This document shows, in pieces, positions 1 through 5,669 of a stretch of DNA of 6,014 nt. The first letter of the stretch is position 1. The number at the start of each line of letters is the position of its first letter. Below the pieces are notes generated by a model. The model did not search any database. It saw only the letters and a list, made by a program, of their open reading frames with translations, and was not told the DNA's origin. Where the stretch lies: NCBI GenBank assembly GCA_018396935.1, contig JAGTRA010000067.1, forward strand, positions 1 to 6,014, read 5' to 3'. This DNA comes from Candidatus Bathyarchaeota archaeon. Its GTDB lineage: Archaea > Thermoproteota > Bathyarchaeia > Bathyarchaeales > Bathycorpusculaceae. The translations under genes were made by a program, and so were the position numbers.

Positions 1-455
1 GCATTTTTGAAAACCTCAACTACGGCTTCATTCCATCCGCCTTGATCTATCTGCTTCCCTCCAGGTTCATCAAAAAGGTATACGCCTAGGAATTTATCTC
101 CCCATCTCTCCTTGGCAGCGTCCAGCCAGCTTTGATGCCATGGATAAATTATGCGCGAGATAAAGCTGAAATATACTATGAAGTTCAGTCCTGCCTTGGC
201 AGCGTAGTCACAGACTTCGTTGAGGGCTGTTTCATTTGTGGATATACTCCAAGAGTTTACAACAAAAAGGTTTGTATAGCCTTTAACTCTATCAATAAGG
301 ACTTTAGCCTCTGCAGTTGTATTAAGGCCGAAGGAAACGCCGAAAAATATTTGATTACCGTCTATGACGCTTTCCCACGATATGTAAAGCGTATAAAATG
401 TTATTGCACTTATAAGTGAGGATAGGAGAAGGAGTAAGAGAAGGCAAAATTTCAT
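1..455 (-). CDS. Partial secreted or membrane-anchored protein, TIM-barrel hydrolase-like N-terminus
   Basis: The frame is open on the minus strand from ATG at 455-453 to the window edge, giving 151 complete codons and no stop, so the C-terminus is missing. An in-frame TAA (458-456) directly precedes the ATG, so no longer start exists. Residues 1-26 (MKFCLLLLLLLSSLISAITF, then YTLYIS) form a signal peptide or signal anchor. The rest alternates short hydrophobic strands and helices in TIM-barrel style: FFGVSFG (37-43), NLFVVNSWSIS (62-72), NFIVYFSFIS (91-100) and FLGVYLFDEPGG (122-133). In clan-A glycoside hydrolases the strand-4 end carries the acid/base Glu, often in an NEP motif. Here DEP (129-131) occupies a comparable place, so E130 is a candidate, by inference. 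No family is identified with certainty. The gene lies 112 nt downstream of the ABC ATPase stop and probably has its own promoter. The protein probably acts outside the membrane, on polysaccharide or glycoprotein, but substrate and activity are unknown. Confidence 0.85.
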   Translation of the reverse strand, partial: MKFCLLLLLLLSSLISAITFYTLYISWESVIDGNQIFFGVSFGLNTTAEAKVLIDRVKGYTNLFVVNSWSISTNETALNEVCDYAAKAGLNFIVYFSFISRIIYPWHQSWLDAAKERWGDKFLGVYLFDEPGGKQIDQGGWNEAVVEVFKN

Positions 456-490
456 TTAGCTTTCGCCAATTATATCCTGCCTTCAGGCCT

Positions 491-507
491 CTTTATTTTT
501 TATGCAT
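491..507 (-). promoter_or_regulatory. Candidate archaeal TATA region for the secreted-protein gene
   Basis: The minus strand reads ATGCATAAAAAATAAAG, the most AT-rich block in the 112-nt gap. Initiation about 25 nt downstream would fall near 470 and leave a leader of roughly 15 nt before the ATG at 455, which fits short archaeal leaders. No clear BRE is seen, so this rests on position and composition only. Confidence 0.35.
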
Positions 508-512
508 AGTGC

Positions 513-537
513 TAAGCTTAATGGCGACTTATGCTTA
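513..537. repeat. Imperfect inverted repeat, 9-bp arms
   Basis: TAAGCTTAA (513-521) and TTATGCTTA (529-537) are inverted copies with one mismatch around a 7-base spacer. The inner part TAAGCTTA is itself a perfect palindrome. The repeat sits just upstream of the TATA candidate of the secreted-protein gene, a usual place for a regulator site. It is not followed by a T-run in the transcribed direction, so it is not a typical terminator. The rest of the 456-567 gap shows no convincing gene. Confidence 0.4.
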
Positions 538-567
538 AATGGTTATGATGAGCGAGCCATGTGGACT

Positions 568-1233
568 TTACTTAGGCATGAGGCGCCCATCCTTTAGGAT
601 GTAGTCTCTTGTTGTTGGGAGTTTTTCGTATAGGTCTGTTGTTGTTAGTAGTATTGTTACGTTTTTTTCGGTGTTTATCTTTTTTAGTAGGTTTATTAGG
701 AGGTTGGAGTTTTCTTCGTCTATGCTTGATGTTGGTTCGTCGGCTAGTATGATTTTTGGGTTGTTTATGAGGGCTCTGATGACTGCTATGCGTTGTTTTT
801 CTCCTCCGCTTAGGGTTTCTGGGAAGCGTTGGGCTAGGTTGGATAGCTCAAAGTATTGGAGGAGCTCCTGAGCCCTTTTTATGCGTTCCTGCTTTTTTAC
901 GCCTGCTAGGGCTAGGGGTAATTCAATGTTTTCTAGGACTGTAAGTGTGGGGATGAGGTTGAAGAATTGGAAGATGAAGCCTATGGCTTTAAGTCTAAGT
1001 TTTGATTTTTCATGGTCGCTTAATTTGTTGGCGGCTTTTCCGAGGATTTTTACTTCGCCATGATCTGGGCTTTCAAGGAGCCCTATGATCTTTAGGAGGG
1101 TTGTTTTTCCAACCCCTGACTTGCCTCGAATGGATATGAATTCGCCTTCTCCTACGTTTAGGTTTATGCCCTTTAGGATTTCTAGGCCGCTGTAATTTTT
1201 CCATATGTTATGGAGTTCTATCACCGTATCCAA
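568..1233 (-). CDS. ABC transporter ATP-binding protein, LolD/MacB-type, H-loop His replaced
   Basis: This 221-residue nucleotide-binding subunit would power the FtsX-type permease encoded upstream. Visible motifs are Walker A GKSGVGKTT (37-45), Q-loop Q89 in GFIFQFFNLIPTLTVLENI, signature LSGGE (141-145), Walker B IILADE (161-166) and D-loop SSID (169-172). The FQFFNLIPTLTVLEN block and the length are typical of the MacB/LolD/FtsE family. The switch region reads LLTTTDLYEKL where relatives have THD, so the H-loop histidine is Thr199. The start is TTG (1233-1231), with the purine tract GAGAGAGG (1251-1244) 10 nt upstream. GTG at codon 4 is an alternative but sits farther from that tract. The gene begins 16 nt after the stop of the GT-C-like gene and is the last gene of the operon. 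Its coding strand is conspicuously G-poor compared with the KaiC gene. The ABC assignment is secure; the cargo is unknown. Confidence 0.95.
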   Translation of the reverse strand: MDTVIELHNIWKNYSGLEILKGINLNVGEGEFISIRGKSGVGKTTLLKIIGLLESPDHGEVKILGKAANKLSDHEKSKLRLKAIGFIFQFFNLIPTLTVLENIELPLALAGVKKQERIKRAQELLQYFELSNLAQRFPETLSGGEKQRIAVIRALINNPKIILADEPTSSIDEENSNLLINLLKKINTEKNVTILLTTTDLYEKLPTTRDYILKDGRLMPK

Positions 1234-1249
1234 GGTGCTGCTGCCTCTC

Positions 1250-2863
1250 TCAGCTTATGTAGGCTTTAACATAGTTGTTGGAGTAGATTTGGCTTAAGTT
1301 TAATGTCTTATTTATCCAGCCTTGGGGGAGGTTTACGCTATAGCCTCCATAGAGGACGTAGCCATTCTCATTCATTAAGTCGTAGAGGATTAGTAGCTTA
1401 GGCGGCTTGGAAGCCTCGCCGCTGAAGTATCTTAGGGCATAGGTTGCGTCTACGTTTAGTTTGAAGTATTCCTTTAGAAGGTAGCTGGCTTTCACATCTC
1501 CAGCTATAGTGTTGTTAGCATTTTCGAGGAGCCATCTTCCAGCTGTAAACTCTGAAGGTGTATAGGCCCAAAAATACCCCATGTAGCGTTCCCGGAGAGA
1601 AACTGAAGCATACACGTTATAGATGTTTGAGGCTACTATGGCTAGGAGGGTGGCTGAGGCTATCCATGTAAGGCGTCTACCAGAATCTTTAGGGGTTAGG
1701 GCAAGCTTATAGAAGCCTATTGCGCACAAGGCTGCTAGGGGGATGGAGATCATGTTTATAACACGATAAATTAGGGTTAAGCCTATTGGCGAGGAGCCGA
1801 AAAGGGCGTAGCCCTCAAGCCCTAATAGGGCGGATAGCCAAAAAGCTAGGACGAGGCGTGTGGGGCTTTTACCTCCAATAGCACCTCCAGCGCCTAAAGC
1901 TGATAGAGGCGCAGCTATAAGGAATGGTGTGGCATAAGCCAAGTATCTGGCGGGCAGTATTGGAGCGCTTGGGATTATAGGCCTCCTTATGCATATGACG
2001 ATTAAAGCTAATATTAATAGGGGTGGGGCTACGCATTTAATTATGCTTTTTAAAGTTGAGGGTTTAGGCTTAGGCTTTTTAGCGACCAGGTATAGGGTTA
2101 TGGCGAAGGCGGTAGCTTGATAGGAGAAGGCGGATATAATGTCGCTTAAGGCTATGGTTGTTTTGGCAATTAAGCCATTATACGCATAGAGTTCAAGGTA
2201 TATCCCTGCAGCGGCAGCTAATGCTATAGAAGGCGTGAAGGCTGATTTCTCAATCCTCCACCCCATTTTAAAGTTTATTATAGCCCATCCAGCAGCTATG
2301 CTGAAGAGAATAGCCACCGTTGCCAATGCAGCTAAATGATGAGCTGTAACTAATGCTATTGAAACAATCATGAAGAGTAGGGTTTCCCTCATTTTTCCAT
2401 AACCCAGGAAGAGTAGCATAGCCGTTAGGTAGAGGGGTGTAGCATAAGCCTCCTTTGTAACCCCCGCTGTGAAGAGGGCGTGGGGGTATATGATGGCGAG
2501 CAGCAGCGCGGATAATAGTGCAAGCCTAGCTTCGCCGCAAACCTTCTTCATTAAGGCGTAAAGGATTAGCGTTGAGAGGGCAGCCACTAGGGGGATCCCC
2601 ATAGACATGGCGTTAATTGCCTTAAGCCCGGTTGTGATGGATAATACGGCGCCGAATATGCTTACAGCAGGCCAATAGCTATGATAGCCATCAAATACTG
2701 TCTCATTAGTGAGGGGTATTGGAGAGTGGGCAATTATGCCTTCAGCATTCCTAATGGGGCCCCAGCCGTCTGTGGAGAAGGGCATCCCGGTTTCTAGTGT
2801 TGGATAAAGCCTTACAGCGATGGCGAGGAGGAGAATTAAAACTGAAGCAATTAGGCGCTTCAT
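1250..2863 (-). CDS. Polytopic membrane protein, GT-C glycosyltransferase-like
   Basis: This is a 537-residue integral membrane protein with about 13 hydrophobic segments between residues 4 and 417, followed by a soluble C-terminal domain of about 120 residues. TM1 (5-18) leads into a loop with PFSTDGWGPIRNAE. D32 sits where GT-C enzymes (STT3, PMT, ArnT types) carry a catalytic or metal-binding acidic residue in the first external loop. Other marks are TAHHLAAL (173-180), a basic loop with KKPKPKP (262-268) that is probably cytoplasmic, and FTAGRWLLENANNTIAGDV (439-457). That last segment resembles the start of the soluble domain in many GT-C proteins. The C-terminal domain has three N-x-S/T sequons (N450, N518, N522), consistent with an external location. 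The ATG start (2863-2861) overlaps the permease stop as ATGA, which implies translational coupling. A lipid-linked sugar transferase is the best guess. It could instead be a non-catalytic partner of the ABC complex, since no family-specific signature is certain. Confidence 0.85.
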   Translation of the reverse strand: MKRLIASVLILLLAIAVRLYPTLETGMPFSTDGWGPIRNAEGIIAHSPIPLTNETVFDGYHSYWPAVSIFGAVLSITTGLKAINAMSMGIPLVAALSTLILYALMKKVCGEARLALLSALLLAIIYPHALFTAGVTKEAYATPLYLTAMLLFLGYGKMRETLLFMIVSIALVTAHHLAALATVAILFSIAAGWAIINFKMGWRIEKSAFTPSIALAAAAGIYLELYAYNGLIAKTTIALSDIISAFSYQATAFAITLYLVAKKPKPKPSTLKSIIKCVAPPLLILALIVICIRRPIIPSAPILPARYLAYATPFLIAAPLSALGAGGAIGGKSPTRLVLAFWLSALLGLEGYALFGSSPIGLTLIYRVINMISIPLAALCAIGFYKLALTPKDSGRRLTWIASATLLAIVASNIYNVYASVSLRERYMGYFWAYTPSEFTAGRWLLENANNTIAGDVKASYLLKEYFKLNVDATYALRYFSGEASKPPKLLILYDLMNENGYVLYGGYSVNLPQGWINKTLNLSQIYSNNYVKAYIS

Positions 2864-4044
2864 GCTTCCAGCTTCGCCCTAATAATGAACGTGGAGATCA
2901 ATATGATGGATAAGGCTGGAGGTAAAATGAGGATGATGGGGTCAAATTGTAGAGTAAGCGTATGGGACATTAGCTCCAGCCCGATGCCTTCCTGAAGGGC
3001 TAGCATGGCTAGGGCTGCTGACGCCACACCCATTAAGGAGGCAAATATAGCTAGGGGTAGAAGCTTAATAAGTAGATCTAGCTTTAGCGTGCGCCCTGAA
3101 GCCCCAATAGACCTTAAAATGCTTATTTCACCCCTATGCTGGACGATAATTGTTCTTATAGCAGCGGCTACTGTTAGGCTTGAGAATAGAAAGGCTACGG
3201 CTGAAAAAATGAGCATAATCTCCCTACTAAGCCCATACTTATCCATATATGTCTTCATGAGCCGTGAAGCTTCTTCAACCCCTATTTTATCTGGGTTAAA
3301 GTGCGTAATAGCCCTTGGCGTTATCACCCCATACAGGGGGCTGGAGGAGCTTCCTCCAGTTGAGGCTTGACTTTCCTTTAGGGTTTCCCCCACCTCCACA
3401 TGAAAGCTTTGGATGAGAACGGAGGCTTTTTCAGCCTTAACCCTTATTAATGTTACATAGTCGTATCCTGAACCCCTAAGCCACTGTCCAACATGTAAGG
3501 GGACCAAGACTTCATCATCCATCAGCGACCCTGAGCGGTACACGCCTTTAATTGTTAACTCAAGGTATCTGTCGGCGACTACACCATAAACTATAATTCG
3601 ACTGTTAACTTTTAGCCCAAGTCTCTCAGCAGCTTTAAAACCTATAATGGCGGAGTCGGCATCACTTGATTTAAGCATTTCACCCTCTAAGACTTTTATA
3701 GCGTTTATTTTCATAAACTGTTCAGGCAAAACGCCCCTAATGAAGGAAGCCCGCCCATTTATGATGCAAGGCGCCAGCACCTCTGGGCTGCAGGCTGAAA
3801 CCCCATCTAGGCTTGAGAGCTCCTCCACTAAATAGGCGGGGATGAGGCTTGTGAATGGAGTGCTACTAGCCCTATCATATATCGCCAGTACATCTTTATC
3901 CTCGCCCAAGTAGGCTGTGAAGCCATTATAAAAGCTTAGGAGACTTAAAGCTGCTATAGAGAATAATGCAGAGGCTACAGCAACAACCAGCATTAACACT
4001 AGGAGGCGATTACGACTTAGATACCTAAAGGATGAGAGCTTCAA
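2860..4044 (-). CDS. MacB/FtsX-family ABC transporter permease
   Basis: This 394-residue protein has the MacB-type layout: TM1 at about 14-38, a large extracytoplasmic domain at about 39-270, then three C-terminal TM segments (about 274-300, 325-350 and 368-388). The segment EISILRSIGASGRTL (306-320), between TM2 and TM3, matches the conserved cytoplasmic stretch of FtsX/MacB permeases that contacts the ATPase. A Ser/Gly-rich stretch (about 225-236, including STGGSSSS) lies late in the outer domain. Family members usually dimerise and work as mechanotransmitters or export soluble or lipid-linked cargo at the membrane; the cargo here is unknown. The start is TTG (4044-4042). An in-frame TGA lies two codons upstream (4050-4048), which excludes an earlier start, and GGAGTGA (4061-4055) lies 10 nt before it. 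The stop overlaps the start of the GT-C-like gene by 4 nt. Confidence 0.93.
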   Translation of the reverse strand: MKLSSFRYLSRNRLLVLMLVVAVASALFSIAALSLLSFYNGFTAYLGEDKDVLAIYDRASSTPFTSLIPAYLVEELSSLDGVSACSPEVLAPCIINGRASFIRGVLPEQFMKINAIKVLEGEMLKSSDADSAIIGFKAAERLGLKVNSRIIVYGVVADRYLELTIKGVYRSGSLMDDEVLVPLHVGQWLRGSGYDYVTLIRVKAEKASVLIQSFHVEVGETLKESQASTGGSSSSPLYGVITPRAITHFNPDKIGVEEASRLMKTYMDKYGLSREIMLIFSAVAFLFSSLTVAAAIRTIIVQHRGEISILRSIGASGRTLKLDLLIKLLPLAIFASLMGVASAALAMLALQEGIGLELMSHTLTLQFDPIILILPPALSIILISTFIIRAKLEA

Positions 4045-4054
4045 CCGTCAACAT

Positions 4055-4061
4055 TCACTCC
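4055..4061 (-). promoter_or_regulatory. Ribosome binding site supporting the TTG start of the permease
   Basis: GGAGTGA on the minus strand resembles the archaeal SD consensus GGAGGTGA and lies 10 nt upstream of the TTG at 4044. With the stop at 4050-4048 in the same frame, it fixes the start. Confidence 0.5.
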
Positions 4062-4068
4062 ATCAAGT

Positions 4069-4104
4069 TGCATGCAGCAATCGTGTTATAGCCAATATTG
4101 GGCT
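4069..4104. repeat. Small palindromes in the KaiC-permease gap
   Basis: The 76-nt gap (4045-4120) contains a perfect 8-bp palindrome TGCATGCA (4069-4076) and a perfect 10-bp palindrome CCAATATTGG (4092-4101). The second sits within a wider AGCC...GGCT inverted repeat (4090-4104). A weak TATA-like CTATAACA lies between them on the minus strand (4090-4083). These may be regulator sites for the three-gene ABC operon, or chance. No oligo-T terminator follows the KaiC stop, so read-through from the KaiC gene is equally possible. Confidence 0.35.
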
Positions 4105-4120
4105 TTAGTTTTTGGATAAG

Positions 4121-5533
4121 TTAGAGTACGGGTGTTAATTTAACTTCTGATTCCCCATTTGTGTGAACTTCAATATTTAATAGTGGAGTTTTAGGCTTTA
4201 TCCCTTGAAGGAAAACTGCTCCACACAGCTCTCTGACAACTATGTGAGCATTAGCGAGGGATCTTAAATGGTCTGCTACAGCACACTCCGGCCTAACAAT
4301 ATTTAATCTAACATCACCGAGGTTTCTCGTCTTCGCTAGGTCTTCGCCTAAAATCTTCAAAACTTCATCCTTACCGTAAACGTATTCTAGCGTGTCAAAG
4401 CCGACTAGCGTAAATATGGGCCTATCACTTTTCTTCCTAAACTCTGAAACAGCATTCCAGAAGCATATCATATCCTCTTTTATTGATCTACCATCTAAAA
4501 GAATTACGTAGGGCTCAACTTTTTCAACCGTTGCAGCTCTAAAGTCAACAATCTTAAGGTTATGGTCTAGGAAGTTTTCATAAACGAAGGGCTCCAGTGA
4601 TTTCCTAACAGTTAACGCGCTTAAACCTTGAGGGGGAAAGATAACAACGTAGCCGCCCTGATTTAATACATTTGAAATTGTCGCTCGAAGTATTCGCTCA
4701 GGCGGTAGAGTTACATCCCCCTTAACCTCGAGGAGGTTGTAGCATCCTCTTCTAAACATCATGCCCATGAAGTCATCTAGATCCTTAATGCCTGAAGAAT
4801 AAAAATCTCCATAATGCTGGACGAGCCTAAATCTTTTTTCAGGCTCACGCAAGCCGCCGAGGATTAGCGGGCAGAAAGCTTTAAATCCGCCTTTTAAAGT
4901 GAAGGCCAAATGCGGCTGCCGAATTTCTGTTCCACGAGCCTTAAGTATCTTTAAATGTCTTAGGAGCGCCCCATCAACTTCAGTTTTATCGAAGTGGATT
5001 ATGAAGTCCGATAAGAATTCCACCGGTTCATAAAATTCCTCGCCACTCATCTTTTCAATTAATATCATCGTAGTACAGCCTAACCGCCTAACAATTTTGC
5101 TGAGAACCATGTGGGCCAATATGCGCGTATCATAAGGTTTTTCTATAACCTGCGATATCGCTGAGAAAGAGTCTATCACGAGCATTGTTGCATTCATATC
5201 CATGATTTCATGCAATATTTGCTCGAGAATTGCTTGAACACCAGCCTCCCTAAGGGTGATCATTTCTAGGAACTTGAATTTTCCCTCACTTTCAAGTTTC
5301 TCGAAATCTAAACCTAAACTATGCATGTACTCACTAAAGCTATCATATCCCTCAACAAAACTCACATACAAACCTTTTTCACCAAGCTTTGTAACGCCAT
5401 TATGGATCCAATTTGCTGCGAAAATCGTTTTGCCAGAGCCTGGGGGGCCTGTAATAGCTACCAAGCCACCTGCCAGAAATCCACCATCAAGAACTAGGTC
5501 AAGCACGTTGCTCCCAGTGGATACTCTGCCCAA
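4121..5533 (-). CDS. KaiC-like RecA-family ATPase with degenerate second domain
   Basis: This 470-residue protein opens with RVSTGSNVLDLVLDGG (3-18), the usual entry of KaiC/RadA-like domains. Walker A GPPGSGKT (29-36) and Walker B MLVIDSF (117-123) follow. The acidic position after strand 2 reads SFVEG (58-62): E61 is kept, but Val60 replaces the first Glu of the KaiC EE pair. The first domain ends near 225 after HLKILKARGTEIRQPHLAF. From about 245 a second copy begins with SSGIKDLDDFMG (246-257), but its P-loop position reads EVKGDVTLPPERI (269-281), with no GxxGxGK. A Walker B-like strand FTLVGFD (374-380) remains. Archaeal KaiC-like proteins are usually signalling or regulatory ATPases; nothing here indicates a clock. 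The start is TTG (5533-5531) with GGGGTG four nt upstream. No ATG or GTG precedes it before the in-frame TAA at 5590-5588. It lies 76 nt upstream of the permease and 136 nt downstream of the NitrOD5-like gene. Confidence 0.93.
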   Translation of the reverse strand: MGRVSTGSNVLDLVLDGGFLAGGLVAITGPPGSGKTIFAANWIHNGVTKLGEKGLYVSFVEGYDSFSEYMHSLGLDFEKLESEGKFKFLEMITLREAGVQAILEQILHEIMDMNATMLVIDSFSAISQVIEKPYDTRILAHMVLSKIVRRLGCTTMILIEKMSGEEFYEPVEFLSDFIIHFDKTEVDGALLRHLKILKARGTEIRQPHLAFTLKGGFKAFCPLILGGLREPEKRFRLVQHYGDFYSSGIKDLDDFMGMMFRRGCYNLLEVKGDVTLPPERILRATISNVLNQGGYVVIFPPQGLSALTVRKSLEPFVYENFLDHNLKIVDFRAATVEKVEPYVILLDGRSIKEDMICFWNAVSEFRKKSDRPIFTLVGFDTLEYVYGKDEVLKILGEDLAKTRNLGDVRLNIVRPECAVADHLRSLANAHIVVRELCGAVFLQGIKPKTPLLNIEVHTNGESEVKLTPVL

Positions 5534-5537
5534 ACAG

Positions 5538-5543
5538 CACCCC
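5538..5543 (-). promoter_or_regulatory. Ribosome binding site supporting the TTG start of the KaiC-like gene
   Basis: GGGGTG on the minus strand lies four nt upstream of the TTG at 5533. Translation from there gives the expected KaiC N-terminus within a few residues, so this start is favoured. Confidence 0.5.
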
Positions 5544-5567
5544 TTAACATAGAAGCGAAGTACGTTG

Positions 5568-5578
5568 ATAATAATTAA
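5568..5578 (-). promoter_or_regulatory. Candidate TATA box for the KaiC-like gene
   Basis: TTAATTATTAT on the minus strand lies about 35 nt before the TTG at 5533. Initiation about 25 nt downstream would fall near 5548, leaving a short leader that still holds the GGGGTG ribosome site. The 34-bp inverted repeat at 5588-5621 sits immediately upstream, a place often used by archaeal activators. This is inferred from spacing alone. Confidence 0.35.
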
Positions 5579-5658
5579 CTGTACAATTTATCCTTTACGG
5601 TTAATGACCCGTTAAGGATAAGTGCATAGATGCACCGCTTAAATGGCGTGGAACCCAT
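5575..5658 (-). CDS. Possible small ORF, 27 codons, unknown
   Basis: ATG at 5658-5656 opens a frame of 27 codons ending in TAA (5577-5575). It begins MGSTPFKRCIYALIL and ends VKDKLYS. AAAGGAG (5670-5664) lies five nt before the ATG, the best ribosome binding site in the window. A longer form could start at ATG 5673-5671, overlapping the upstream stop as ATGA and giving 32 codons. The frame runs through both inverted repeats at 5588-5635, which gives two readings: a small downstream gene or leader peptide, or a non-coding regulatory gap in which the frame is accidental. No function is recognised. The frame is not in phase with the KaiC gene, so it is not a missed N-terminus. Confidence 0.35.
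   Translation of the reverse strand: MGSTPFKRCIYALILNGSLTVKDKLYS
5588..5621. repeat. 34-bp inverted repeat, 13-bp arms with one mismatch
   Basis: Arms TTATCCTTTACGG (5588-5600) and CCGTTAAGGATAA (5609-5621) are inverted copies with 12 of 13 positions paired, around an 8-base spacer TTAATGAC. This is the strongest dyad seen in the window. It lies just upstream of the TATA candidate of the KaiC-like gene. It could be a binding site for a dimeric regulator or an RNA hairpin between the NitrOD5-like and KaiC-like genes. No T-run follows on the minus strand, so an ordinary terminator is unlikely. Confidence 0.7.
5622..5635. repeat. Perfect inverted repeat GTGCAT-AG-ATGCAC
   Basis: Six-base arms with a two-base spacer directly abut the 34-bp repeat, giving a continuous 48-bp palindromic block (5588-5635). 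It could be a second operator half or a second hairpin. Confidence 0.55.
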
Positions 5659-5669
5659 CACTTCTCCTT

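Noticed and set aside
132..419. Plus-strand open frame of 95 codons
   Set aside because: It is antisense to the minus-strand secreted-protein gene, whose signal peptide and barrel-like strand pattern are far more convincing. The plus frame is rich in Cys and has no recognisable fold.
491..500. T-run on the plus strand as a terminator
   Set aside because: There is no plus-strand gene to terminate. On the minus strand it is an A-rich tract that fits a promoter better.
671..1063. Two plus-strand open frames opposite the ABC ATPase
   Set aside because: They are antisense to a gene with all main ABC motifs. Their composition is what reverse translation of that gene gives.
3005..3835. Plus-strand open frames opposite the permease
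   Set aside because: They are antisense shadows of the FtsX-type permease, with no ribosome site or domain of their own.
4121..5533. KaiC circadian clock component
   Set aside because: The second domain lacks the P-loop, the first EE residue is lost, and no kaiA or kaiB lies in the window. KaiC-like ATPases in archaea are widespread and not clock proteins by default.
5256..5552. Plus-strand open frame opposite the KaiC N-terminus
   Set aside because: It is the mirror of the Walker A region coding sequence, with no independent support.
501..5635. Recurring ATGCA-type palindromes in all three long gaps (501-508, 4069-4076, 5622-5635) as a shared operator
   Set aside because: The same core also occurs inside coding sequence, for example TATGCATA near 1989 and ATGCAT near 5321, and the spacing differs among gaps. 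The evidence for a common site is too weak without genome-wide counts.
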